A stretch of 64,000 nucleotides of DNA from NCBI RefSeq assembly GCF_905220565.1, contig NC_059404.1:9700472-9764471 (forward strand), read 5' to 3'. The translations under genes were made by a program, and so were the position numbers. The notes beneath the pieces were generated by a model. That model did not search any database. It worked only from the letters and a program-made list of their open reading frames with translations, and was not told where the DNA came from. Of this stretch, positions 44,379-55,800 are shown one piece after another; positions within the stretch are counted from its first letter, which is position 1; each line of letters starts with the position of its first letter. This stretch comes from Melitaea cinxia. Its lineage: Eukaryota; Arthropoda; Insecta; Lepidoptera; Nymphalidae.

Positions 44379-44698
44379 GTTCTGTTCTGTTCCGTTGTAC
44401 TCCATTATGTTCTGTTCTGTTCTGTTCTGTTCTGTTCTGTTCTGTTCTGTTCTGTTCTGTTGTTCTGTTCTGTTCTGTTCTGTTCTGTTCTGTTCTGTTC
44501 TGTTCTGTTCTGTTCTGTTCTGTTCTGTTCTGTTCTGTTCTGTTCTGTTCTGTTCTGTTCTGTTCTGTTCTGTGCTGTTCTGTGCTGTTCTGTGCTGTTC
44601 TGTGCTGTTCTGTGCTGTTCTGTGCTGTTCTGTTCTGTTCTCTTCTGTTCTGTTCTGTTCTATTCTATTCTATTCTATTCTATTCTATTCTATTCTAT
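44379..44698. repeat. Pentamer satellite (TTCTG)n grading to (TTCTA)n
   Basis: Mostly TTCTG units, with an interior stretch of alternating TTCTG and TGCTG (about 44572-44630) and a final run of TTCTA (44660-44697). The long Cys/Ser/Val/Leu/Phe frames across it are produced by the repeat. Confidence 0.95.
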
Positions 44699-45378
44699 GT
44701 TATACAGCAAACGTATTGGTGCAACATTAAACACAGAACTTTAATTCAAACAATATGAAATTTCAATTAAAATAAAATCTCAAATATAACCTCATTTTTT
44801 AAGTGAATAATTATAGTTCTGTTGTAGTTCTGTATAGTTACGGAATGTCGGACTATGCAGTTTCCTTTTACGTATCGTACCTTACCAGTTAGCGTGCCAT
44901 TTGGAATGTTTTCATTAAATATAAAAAGTAACATTTAATTTACTATTCGCTTTGTGTCTAATCACAGAACATTTTCTTTTTACATCAATAATGTTAACGT
45001 GGAACTACTCAAGAAACACGAGTTTCATTAAAAGGAAGCATTGTGTTCATTCAGTAAGAAAAGATAAATAAGAAGCGTTTTAAAAGAAGGATGCTATCAC
45101 AAACAGGACTGCAATTAAAACCGCTCGTGTAATTGAGCGTCACAGTCGATCGCAAGCGACATTAGAAAAGATGGAGCTAGAAAGTAAAATAGTTTTGTTT
45201 AGATTTTTATTCATTACAAGTTTGAGGCTAATTAAAATTTTTATTGTATCATGAGTAATTGTTGTACCTATGCATTATAAATTTTTGTTTATAGTTTATT
45301 ATTAAAAAAAATAATATATATAATACATATACATACAACATTTACCAATACAAACAATACGTTACCAAGTATCGTTAG

Positions 45379-45530
45379 TTGATCTTGCAGTCAAACTCGT
45401 CTTTACGTATTGTTGTTCGAAAATATCGTGTGAAAGCTGCGAAACAGAGCATAGGTGCACTTCCCGCAGCCCCAGAGCTAAGGTGGAGTCAGACGCTGAG
45501 GTCGAAGGTATTGTAATAGCTAAATAGCGT
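45379..45530 (+). repeat. Repeat family B, single copy
   Basis: Same order of motifs as 4205-4500 (gttgatcttgcagtc, aaaatatcgtgtgaaagc, ggtggagtcagacg) plus about 60 bp of shared downstream sequence. A C-rich run (cccctccaccccccaa) follows near 45620-45640, then a SINE family 1 tail at 45776-45860. Confidence 0.6.
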
Positions 45531-45953
45531 TATTTTAACCTCAAAACTTTAATCATAGATATCTCCATAACCATGGGGTTCCGCAGGATGGGAGTGGTAC
45601 CAGGGGGTAACCCGCTCCCCCCTCCACCCCCCAAAACCCCCATAAATCGACGGCCCGTAATCTAGAAAGTAGCCGAATTAATGAGTAATCTACCTATAAA
45701 AAAGGGGAAGTGTATAATAACAAAGCTAAACAGGAACTTCAATTGACTAGTTCTGTAATTTTACTATTTAAAGGCATTCGCTTCAGCCTGTAATGTCTCA
45801 CTGCTGGACATAGGCCTCTTTCCTCATGTAAGAGAAGGATCAGAGCTTAATCCACATTAAAGCCATTATCTGACTCAAATTAAGTTAAAGTTTGTCCCTT
45901 TCTATATTTTAGTTTTTCTAAAAAAAAAAAACACTATTATTATATTATAAGTC

Positions 45954-46181
45954 TTAAGTTGACACAGACAAAAAGCGACACGGCGAAGGTACGTATAATG
46001 AATTTATAGACACTAGAAAACTAAACCATTCATTATCAATTTCTTCGAAGAAAAAAAGACGAGTGGCTAAGATTACTTCTTCTTCTTTTTCTTCTGGGTT
46101 AATGGCTTTCAATAGTGCCAAATAAGCACAGATGATTTCGCCAATGTCACGTAGAATAATGGCTAGGACTAAAAATTGCAT
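45954..46181 (-). CDS. Candidate small divergent ORF, unrecognised
   Basis: A 75-residue frame that begins with ATG at 46181 on the minus strand, 256 bp from the NSMCE1 start and pointing away from it. Residues 1-25 are hydrophobic (MQFLVLAIILRDIGEIICAY), followed by an acidic/basic cluster (NPEEKEEEV). Codon use is not obviously noise, and the position would fit a bidirectional promoter. It could be a first exon, since a GT donor-like site lies within the frame. No family recognised, and it may be chance. Confidence 0.25.
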   Translation of the reverse strand: MQFLVLAIILRDIGEIICAYLALLKAINPEEKEEEVILATRLFFFEEIDNEWFSFLVSINSLYVPSPCRFLSVST

Positions 46182-46436
46182 TTAGTTTCTACAAAGTACA
46201 TTGGACTAGGCAGCACAATCAATGTCTATAGCCTGTTTGTTTTCAAATGAATGCAAAAAAAAAGAATTAAAAACGTCAGTGTCAATTTCGACAATTTGTC
46301 TATATAAATCTTTATAATGCATTGTTTTGTTGTCTGTTGAATTGAAATCATTCCTGAAATCCATATATCTATTATGAATATTTCTGTTGTTACAGATTGA
46401 TTAAATTATTTTCTTAATTTTAATATTAGAACAAAT

Positions 46437-46536
46437 ATGACTCAAAGCGAAGTACAGAGATTTTTATTACGCTCAGTTATTAGCAGTGGAAAGTTATCTT
46501 ATCATGATGCTAACGAAATGTTGTCCAAAGCCTTTC
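46437..46536 (+). CDS. NSMCE1: NSMCE1 exon 1
   Basis: ATG 46437 opens MTQSEVQRFLLRSVISSG. Donor TTTC|GTACGT leaves one base of the next codon. No upstream in-frame ATG lies in the preceding AT-rich leader. Confidence 0.88.
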
Positions 46537-49500
46537 GTACGTTTGTACTCGTTATATTTTAATGCTATCACATTTCTGTTAAAAATGTGTTTTTATCAAT
46601 ATATGTGATTATCAGTGTGTTTTTTTAAATATAAATCAAAATCAATTTATTTTACAATCTGTTAAAATACCAAAAAATTCGTGTGCTTAAAATAAATAAT
46701 ATGAATCAGTATATAATACGTGTTGCATTATTTACGTTTCAGGCAATCACCAATTTGCAATCAAGGATTTAATTAAAAGTATAAATGAAGATATAAAACC
46801 TTTTCAACAAAAAATTAAACTTGTACAAGATGAAAAAACTATGAAAGATTCATTGATATTTCTCTCATTAGGAAATGATAGAGCGACAAAATCTCAAAAA
46901 CTGTTTACAGATGTTCAATTGAATTATTTTATGAATATTCTCAAAGAGATATTGGAAACTGAGACAAGACAAATAACTAGGACAAATGCGTATAGATTGA
47001 GAGGTACTATTCATCAAAAAGATGCAGAGGTAAAACACAGTTATTTCATCTCATTGTCAGATTATATCCTAAAAATAAAGGAAAAAATTTGTATGTAAGT
47101 CTGTCATTTCTGGAGTTAAAACTTAGGCTTTTGGTTACAAATACATAAATATGTATTTTAGCATTTTTGAAATTGTGGGAAATTCACTTATCTCAAAATC
47201 ATTGACATTTTGTAAGTGCACCCTATTCATGCATAAACCTTTATTTCTGGACTGCTTTTGAAGTTATAAATATTATTTTAATATTTATTTTATACTCAGT
47301 TAGGTATTGATTTAAAATAAATAAATAATTAGTCGTCTTCATATAATTTTTCCACCTCGATATAACTTAAATGTTTTCATATCATATTGGAAGTAGAAAT
47401 TTAAGAAGCATTTTATTTTATTTTGAAGCTTTTTATTGCGTACCTATAACAAATAACTATTCCAGCGTGCGTAGAAATTCTGTATAGTATTACTATACCA
47501 TAGTAATACCAGGAGATTAGTTTGTAATACTGGATTGGCTAAAAATGGCTTGAGCAGAACTAAGGGAAGACTGTTTTTTGCAAGAAGTGTGATTTACATG
47601 TTTATGTTTTTCTTTCATATATTTTTTAATTGTAAATGCCTTGATTAGCCCGTTGGCGCAGTTTGTAGAGGCCCTGTTTTCTGTTCCACAGTTTGCGGGT
47701 TCGATTCCCACTTGAGTCTGGGTGTAATATGTGTATTTATATATGTTTTATTTCTATGTAAATTTATCAAATAATTAGCTATAATAGTCGGCTGTTACTT
47801 ATAGCACAAGCATTAAGTTGCTTATCATAGGACCAGACGACCCTGTGTGTATGTTATAAGGTATTTATTTATTATTTATTTGTTTGTATGGATGTCTTAA
47901 TGTGTGTTCGTATTGTTTTATGTATTATGTATTATTTTTATTTCAGGTCCTGCTAATAACATGGTGCAGGATGCATTACTTAGAAACTATTGGACAAAAC
48001 TACGAATTAGGAATCAAAGCAATTTATGAATTTGAACAATACATTCAAGAAAACTTTCATGATGTTATTAAGAATTGCTACCTTTGCAAGATATTGGTTT
48101 TTAATGTAAGTTGAAATAAAATTGTTTTGTCGTTACTTATGTTTGATAAGTATTTGATTAAATTAATCTTTAACATACTTACTTGCCTTCTTAATGCCTC
48201 TTTTATAGATAACAGCTGACTTATATAGCTAATATATATATATATTTTTAAATGTGTCTGGATAGTTTTAACCGTATAAGCAGCAGATGTAATGGAAACT
48301 GTCAAAAACTAATATTTTTTCCGTTTTCGTAACATTTCTTTTTAATCACTCAGCTCCTAATGGTTGTAGTGTAATATTAGCCTTTCTCTAATTTTTCAAT
48401 TGGAAGCAATAGTTCCTGAGATTTGCGCGTTTTATACAAACAAACAAACTCGTTAGCTTTATAATATTAGGATAGATTATCCTATTCATTATAAATAAAT
48501 TAACACATTTTATATTTCTTTATTGATTACCGTATGTTCTTTTCCTTGTTAATTTATACATTGTATTTATTGTGCTATTTTTAAACTGTTAATGCACAAG
48601 AAAATATTACAAGAAATACTATCTTTTATTAATTCTATGTTTTCAGGGATACAATTGTCCTAGTAGTTGTGAAAAACTAGTACACAGAAAGTGCTTGAAG
48701 GATTTCACCAACAAACATGGGAAATGGCCGTGCTGTCAAGTTAAATTCAATCAAGCTTATCTTGACAGGTTGAATGATCCTAGGTAAGTTCTTATTTGCA
48801 AAATAATTGTTTCTACTTGCAAACGAAAAACTAACCAACTACATAGACAACAAGTACAAGGGTAGGTAGCTAAGAAAATAGTCAAGTAAATATGCATTAT
48901 CTAAATCTACATATAAATACAAATTAATGTTGCTAAGCGCATAACTTGAGAATGGCTCGACCTTATTAATTTTTTTGTATGTTCTATAAGGCCCACGGAA
49001 AGTTTTAATACTAAAAAAAATAATAAAAAAAGTTCATACTATTAATTTTTGACAGAACGAAGTCTGTCCGGGCAGCTAGTTAATAATAGATAGATTGAGA
49101 TTAAATTTAAATGGAACCGCATGACAAAAACCAGCATTGTAAAAATAATCATCGGAATGAATACACTCACTAAAAAGTATCACATAACATAAAAAAATAA
49201 ATATTGTCAAATTGAGGACTTTCTCCTTTTTTGATGTTGATTAATAAGAATAATATCAACACAAGATATTCTATGTCAGTTTTATTTATTGTAGGTTTAC
49301 AACCTACTCAAGGTTTAAAAAAAAATTATAAATATTTTATAAATCTTTTATCTGTGTACTTTAAATTTAAATAAATAGATATTTGTATTATTTACTAGCT
49401 AACCCGAAATTATTAAATTCTTTGAAATATTCCAATTTTCAGTACAATTTCTGTAAGAACTTACAAAATGTTACAAAATTAATAAAATCTGAACAAAATT

Positions 49501-52500
49501 GCTAAAGCAATGTAAAAGATAAGAGCATTATGTGTCTAACGATGATAAGTATAGTTGGTTTTATATTTGTGTTCTGTTGATGGAGTTACATCCATCGTGG
49601 TCACAGTCTGATAACAATATACAACACTAGTTTTTTTTTTATTGTTATTGTTTCATTAGTATTTAAAATAAAATATTTTATTAAGAAAGCAAAAATCAAC
49701 AATGGCATAATGATAAACAATATAGCTATTTAAATTATTAATAAATTACTATAAAATAATACTGATAAGATTCATATAGTGTAGTAGTTTGTGTTTTTTA
49801 ACCGACTTCCAAAAAAGGAGGAGGTTCTCAATTCGACTGTTTTTTTTTTATGTATGTTACATCAGAACTTTTGACCGGGTAGACAGATTTCGACAAATTT
49901 TGTTTTAGTCGAAAGGTGGTGTGTGCCTATTGGTCTCATTTAAATTTATTTGAGATCTAACAACTACTTTTCGAGTTATATCTAATAATGCGTTTTTACT
50001 TGACGCTTTTTTCGTCGACCTACGTTGTATTATACCGCATAACTTTCTACTGGATGTACCGATTTTGATAATTCTTTTTTTGTTGGAAAGAAGATATTCC
50101 TAGTTTAGTACCATGATAAGGAAACCAGGATCTGATGATGGGATCCCAGAGAAATCGAGGGAAACTCTTGAACATCCGCAATAACTTTTTACTGGGTGTA
50201 CCGATTTTAATAATTTTTAATTTAATCGAAAGCTGATGTTTGTTATGTGGTCACATATAAATTTTATTGAGATCTGATAACTACTTTTTGAGTAACCTCT
50301 GATAACGCGTAGTTACTTGACTATTTTTTCGTCGATCTACGTTGTATTACTCGTCGATGTAATTGAAGTCAGTTTTTTTTCGTTTGCGAGCAAACACAAT
50401 TATGTATCTGTACAAATATTGGTTTCTAATCCATGTGTCTATCTTTATGAATCTCCTCACCGTACTTCAAACAGCTTAATCTGTTAGTCCTGGTTTTTAT
50501 CATATACACCCGATACTGATCGTTACTCATCGTAGGGAATATATCCGTCAATCTAAACTCCCTTCTTCTACTCGGCGCCCTATGTTCAACAGTGGGAAGT
50601 TCAAGCTGAATTAATCAAAATTAATGAGAAGTTATTTAGTATATAAAAATTTATCAAGTTTTTTTTTATTATTGATATTAATGTATTTTTGTATGTATAT
50701 GTATATGTATATGGATATGTATATGTATGTGGTGTACATGTACCTATGTGAGTATAATATGTTGTGTGTGAGTATAATATAATATATAATATATAATATA
50801 ATATATTCATGTGTATGTTACATAACATTTTTGCCCCCCATCTCACTCTTCTTATTTAGTCCTCTGCCCAAAGGTTGCCTGGAAGAGATCGCTGTATTAG
50901 CGATAAGGCCGTCTGTTGCGACTGATTCAAATTCTATTTTTATATATCATTTGTAATGCTGTTAAAATCTTGTATTTGTGCGCGAAAGTGTAAATCTATA
51001 ATATAAAAATGAGTCGCTGAATGTGTTGCTAAGCGCAAAACTCGAGAACGGTTGGACCGATTTCCTAATTCTTTTTTTTTAAATATTCCTTGAAGTACGA
51101 GGATGGTTCTTACGGAGAGAAAAATTCTAAAAAAAAAAAAAAATTAAATTTCCTGAAAAAGTCTAAAAACAACACTTTTCTCCCATACAAAAGATTTGTG
51201 ATAATACTTAAAAGTCACTGTTAGGCGATACGAAGTTCGCCGGGTCAGCTAGTAAATAAATAAAAATATATTAGGTATCTTGTACTTAGTTTTAGGCTTT
51301 TTATGTATCTAAGCATATCTATTATATATACCTACTGCACCTAAAGTATAGAAGTGTATAATTTTATTTATTTTGAATCAGTAATACATACAGTTTGTTC
51401 GACTCCTAACTACGTTCCTTCAAATGGAGGCTTCTGTAGGTGTAATAGATCAAGTTCCGTGTAAAAAAAATCCTTGTCCATTTTTAAATTTGACTTTTTT
51501 AAATAGACGAGCTACTTTGATAGACTCGTTCTTCGTGATACCTTTCGTGACTTCGTCAACTTAAACTTTAAAATGAAAATAATCGCTAACTGACGAATAC
51601 AACTCGAGAATTGCATATAAGAAATAATTATTTTTGTTCTAAAATGATATTCATTGTAAATTATAGCGGTGCTTACACGCTCATTGGACGGTTATGCAGA
51701 AGTACCTTGCAAGAGATCTCGTATATTAAGACAACATAAAATTTAAAATAAGCTAGGATTTTTTTTTGTGTGGTAAATTATCTATAATACCTACAGAACA
51801 CCCCATTTAAAGGAACGCAGTAGTTGAACACCTTATATATTCTACTACTTTAAAACTTTTTACAAATATTTGTTTTCTCAAATCCTATATTGTACTGCTG
51901 CTTACAGACAGTTACTTTTACTTTTAATAGGTACTTACAAGAAATATTTAAAACAATTATTATTTGCATCTTATTTAACGCTTCAACCTAGGGAACCCGG
52001 GCATAGGCCTCTTTCCCCATGTAGAGCTTAATCCACCACGCTGCTCCAATGCTTTCCCTACTATGAGTAACAATCGCTATCAGATGTACATGATAACAAC
52101 CGGGACCGACCGCTTAACGTGCTCTCCGAGGCACGGTGGGGAGACCCACTAGGACTGCATAAACACCCAACCACGGTAAACACCTGTATGGCCAATACAA
52201 ATGTTTGTGGGGATCGAACCCACAACCGCCAGCACAACAAGTACAATCCATGGCTGTGACCGTTGCGCCAACGCGGCGTCATCTTATTTAATAATTAGTG
52301 CAAATTATGTTATAATTTGTTGTAGGTAATTAAGTTATATATTTACTGTTTTTTTGTTTTTCAGCGAATCTGAAATATTAGTTGATACTCAAGTAAATGA
52401 GGAGAGTGATGATATAATTGATTTGTCCAATGATCAGAATGATGAAAATGACGAAATTATGTTTGCAACGAGCATGAGACGAAATGTGCAAAAAAGGAAA

Positions 52501-52518
52501 AGACAGATACCTGATTAA
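46437..52518 (+). CDS. NSMCE1: NSMCE1 (Nse1), SMC5/6 complex RING-like subunit
   Basis: Five exons joined by hand: 46437-46536, 46743-47029, 47947-48105, 48647-48783, 52365-52518. All introns are GT-AG, all phases agree, and the result is 837 nt, 278 residues. The N-terminal half is the winged-helix part of Nse1. It is followed by YELGIKAIYEFEQYIQE and the C-terminal variant RING (CYLC ... CPSSC ... HRKC ... WPCC, residues 173-212), the diagnostic order for Nse1. An acidic linker (EESDDIIDLS) and a basic C-terminal tail (RRNVQKRKR) end the protein. Nse1 works in the nucleus with Nse3/MAGE and Nse4 on SMC5/6 and supports ubiquitin ligase activity in DNA repair (family knowledge). Two RING positions look atypical: CxxxC in place of CxxC, and WPCC where CPxC is expected. 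Intron 4 is 3.6 kb because of transposon insertions. Confidence 0.9.
46743..47029 (+). CDS. NSMCE1: NSMCE1 exon 2
   Basis: Acceptor GTTTCAG|GC, donor GCAGAG|GTAAAA. Encodes residues 34-129 (winged-helix region). An internal Met at 46841 gives a shorter computed frame but is not the start. Confidence 0.88.
47644..47880 (+). mobile_element. tRNA-derived SINE, family 2, in NSMCE1 intron 2
   Basis: Starts 'agcccgttggcgcagtttgt' (A box), then 'gcgggttcgattccc' (B box), with a body ending near a TATTTATTTATT run. Reverse-complement partner at 38764-39001. It sits about 65 bp before exon 3. Confidence 0.8.
47947..48105 (+). CDS. NSMCE1: NSMCE1 exon 3
   Basis: Acceptor ATTTCAG|GT, donor TTTAAT|GTAAGT. 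Encodes residues 130-182, with the first zinc-ligand pair CYLC at the end. Confidence 0.9.
48647..48783 (+). CDS. NSMCE1: NSMCE1 exon 4
   Basis: Acceptor TTTTCAG|GG, donor CCTAG|GTAAGT. Encodes the rest of the RING-like domain: CPSSC, HRKC, WPCC. Confidence 0.9.
48903..49079 (+). mobile_element. Short non-autonomous Helitron in NSMCE1 intron 4
   Basis: Ends 'aacgaagtctgtccgggcag' CTAG followed by T at 49076-49079, after 'gttgctaagcgcataacttg', a motif shared with 50995-51252. The left end is approximate. Confidence 0.6.
49800..50405 (+). repeat. Dispersed repeat family A, full copy, in NSMCE1 intron 4
   Basis: Nearly identical over its length to 2523-3135, with the same start and end strings. 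Confidence 0.85.
50690..50810. repeat. TATATG and ATAAT simple repeats
   Basis: (TATATG)n-like tract at 50690-50735 and (ATAAT)n-like tract at 50781-50807. Confidence 0.85.
50995..51252 (+). mobile_element. Non-autonomous Helitron in NSMCE1 intron 4
   Basis: Begins TCTATAATATAAAAATGAG and ends 'acgaagttcgccgggtcag' CTAG followed by T. This is the classic lepidopteran Helitron terminal sequence, with a poly-A run inside. Confidence 0.75.
52001..52281 (-). mobile_element. SINE family 1 copy in NSMCE1 intron 4
   Basis: Collinear with 4682-5022, with a few internal deletions. The tRNA-like head is at 52210-52280 on the minus strand. Exon 5 begins 84 bp downstream. Confidence 0.8.
52365..52518 (+). 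CDS. NSMCE1: NSMCE1 exon 5 (last)
   Basis: Acceptor TTTTTCAG|CG completes the split Ser codon. Encodes the acidic segment and the basic tail, ending RKRQIPD and TAA. A polyadenylation-signal-like ATTAAA lies at 52564-52569. Confidence 0.88.
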
Positions 52519-52643
52519 AACAGGAAAGGTCAGTTAATGTAACTAAATTAGTTTAATAATGTTATTAAATAATTTGTACATGGATTATAATTAGTAAAAT
52601 AATTGTTACTACTTTTTTTTTTAAACCAAATCTTAATGTAATG

Positions 52644-52805
52644 CTATATAGCTAAATAGACATTTTCAACTTTTCTTCGCACGAGTTTTGCGGATTTCGG
52701 ATAAAAGTCAAGTAAATATTTCCATTCGTCTAGTTTTAAGTAAACAATGTCGACGACAGTTCGAGCCCGGAATGAAAAATGATGCGTTACGCCCACAAAG
52801 AGACC
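52644..52805 (-). CDS. Channel exon 11 (last in window order; protein C-terminus)
   Basis: Acceptor CTTTACAG|GG. Encodes residues 469-521, with FSFRART (the end of the phosphate-binding cassette) and the final helix, stop TAG at 52644-52646. A minus-strand ATTAAA at 52552-52557 is a possible polyadenylation signal. Confidence 0.88.
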   Translation of the reverse strand, partial: GLFVGVTHHFSFRARTVVDIVYLKLDEWKYLLDFYPKSAKLVRRKVENVYLAI

Positions 52806-55800
52806 CTGTAAAGAAATATTATTGAATAAAAATTGTTTTTAGCTTTGTACGTTTTTCTTTTGTTTCAGTTAAGAAACATTTTATATTTGATACCTTTTTT
52901 AGTTTTAAGTAAATTTAATTAACATTCATACAAGTTAACGCGTAATGTGACGTAATTTTATGTTAATTAACTATAATAAGATATAAAAAGAGAAAAAACT
53001 AATTTTGAATTTAATAATAAATAATATTTTTTACAAGCAATGAAATATAGATATGGGGCTTAATTTCCGCAATCTTATTTTTTTGAAACATTACTTATTA
53101 ATAATAATTGAATATTTGTTATTCGAGGATGAGGATGACTAAAAGGTGATTAATTAATACAAAAAATTGTTAAATATTTTATAAAAATATATATACTTGT
53201 GCCACTCCAAAGCTGTCCTCTGGCCCCAAAATATCGTATATCGATTCCGTCAAATTTGGGTGAACCGTTAGTACTTCTACCTGGAATATTTTAAATTTTT
53301 TTCTTATTATTTTTTACATTTTTTTATTTTCTTTACATAATAATATTTACTATTTCGGTACAGCTGGGATATATATAGATGGCTTTGGCGTCGTAGAACG
53401 CGGATTCGATTTCCGCCTCGGAACCTGGATGAATGAGTACATATCTTTATGGCCTGTATCTCCTTACCGAGACTGGCTTCTATATCTCGGACAACAAATG
53501 GGAAAGTTGTTCCAGAGTGTTACCTGAAGAGGTTTTAGTTATGTACTTTATGATGGCGAACGTTGTTTTTGGTAGAGAAATTATTTGCCAAAACAAAAAC
53601 CAAACAAACTCAGATATGACCTATATATGAGACTTATCTAACCTTATTCAGCGGATTACTCACTCAGCCTAACCGCACCCTTACTCTAACTGGTTCAAAT
53701 AAAATATAATGCTGTGTTCATATTGACACGTTGAAGTAAACGCGTCAGACAGGCGCTATGATATACTACGATATAATTGCTAACGACGAGTTACTTTTAT
53801 TTTAAAGCGAATATATTATTTATTAGTAAGACAACATTTACCTCTCCTCTATGTATAAAGTAAATACATTGATCGGCATCGCCTCGTTGAACGATATAAT
53901 TTCCAGGAAAAAATACACAATGTCTCAACCACATACATAGCATTCTTTTGAAATCGTCGTCAGTCTTTCCGAATATTATCGATTCCTTGATGTGGGTCCC
54001 GTAAACCGACATCATGACTTGACACCGTAGTCTAAACGGTAACTTGTATACTAATTTTGGCATCTGAAATATGTATTTAATTGTAAAAAACATTGTACGA
54101 AATAAATTTATACAAAAATACACTTCACTTTTACGGAAAACACACGATTATTATGCAATAAGATCGCATTTTGTCACCAATTTCTTCTTCTTCTTCTTTA
54201 TATTCTTTTTAATCGACTTAAAAAAGGAGGCGTTTTCGATTTGACTATTTTTTATGTGTGCTTATAACTTTTTGCTGGGTGTATTGATTTTGATGATTCT
54301 TTTTTTAATCGAAAGCTGGTTAAAATCGACCACGTGGTCCCATTTAAATTTTATCAAAATCTGACAATTCGTTTTAAAGTTATTTCTAATAACGTGTACT
54401 CGTATTGTAAATTAACAAACACAATTATAACATACCTGTTTCCCTTGTTGCCTATTCCACAGTTCGCGTACGTAGTCCCACATTTTATTCATCTGGTGGT
54501 CACTGAGATCAGTGTCACGGAGACCGTCTCTCAGTTCATTAATACCGTAGTCATATGCGATACGAGACGATGAATGTGCGGTTATCATGGCCGACATCTC
54601 CGATATTAAAAGACCTGATAAAAATGATTTTTATAATCACCGATTAATCACCTTTTTTTTCGTTTTTACGTGATACAATTGAAGGAAGATTCCTTCCTTC
54701 TCTTTCTTCCTTTTTTTCTTGTGCTTTTTTTATGAATTAAATAATTTTTGATAAATTTTGTCGAATGCATTAACCTCAAAAAATTTTACCTCATTTTAGG
54801 CTAGACTTTTAAATAGACTCTTCTTTGTGATATTCAAACAAAAACTGACTATCTTAATAAAAACGTCTCGAATTAAGAAAAATAAATTTCTTTATTTATT
54901 TATGTACAGAAATCATCACAAAAAGTGCTTATGAAAAAAAAAAATTCTGCTTTAATTTCTTATCACAATAAAAAAGAAAATCATATAAAACAAGGCTTAT
55001 CATACTCAAAAAATTGAAAAATGTACGGCGAAAACTATAATCACTTCAGCCTATCGCAGTCCACTGCTGGACATAGGCCTCCCCAAGTTCGCGCCACACA
55101 TCCCGGTCTTCCGCAATCCTCATCCAGCCTACACCGGCAATCTTACGTAGATCGTCGGTCCAACGGGCCGGAGGACGTCCCACACTGCGTTTGCCAAGAC
55201 GCGGTCTCCACTCTAGGACCCGTCTACTCCAACGGCCATCGGTCCTGCGACATAGATGACCAGCCCACTGCCACTTCAACTTGCTAATTCTGTGGGCTAT
55301 GTCGGTTACTTTCGTTCTCTCGCGGATAGTCTCATTTCTAATCCTGTCTTTGAGAGAGACCCCAAGCATAGCCCATTGCATTGCATTTCCATTGCACGTT
55401 GAGCGACTTTAAACTTGTGGACCAGTCCCTTCGTCAGTGTCCACGTCTCGGCTCCGTATGTTAACACAGGCAGGACGCATTGCTCGAAAACTTTTGTCTT
55501 CAAGCATTGCGAAATCTTCGAAGTGAAGACTCGACGGAGTCTGCCAAACGCCGCCCAGCCCAACCGAATCCTCCTATCGGCCTCCTTCTCGAAGTTGTTG
55601 CGGCCTAGTTGGATAGTATGGCCTAGGTAAATATAATCCTGAACAACTTCGAGAAGGGTACCATCGACCGATACCGGTATCGGTATGACTTGGTTGTTAA
55701 ACATAACTTTCGTCTTATCCAAGTTCATACAGAGACCGACACGTCGGGAGGACTCGTTTAGGCCGGCCAGCATTTGGCCTAACTCATCCAGCATCTCCGC

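Noticed and set aside
44366..44758. Three overlapping Cys/Ser/Val/Leu/Phe-rich frames
   Set aside because: A 5-bp repeat with no stop in any phase keeps all frames open. There is no protein signal.
53433..53630. 65-residue plus-strand frame in a channel intron
   Set aside because: It overlaps a SINE-like head and has no recognisable family. The antisense position in an intron gives no support.
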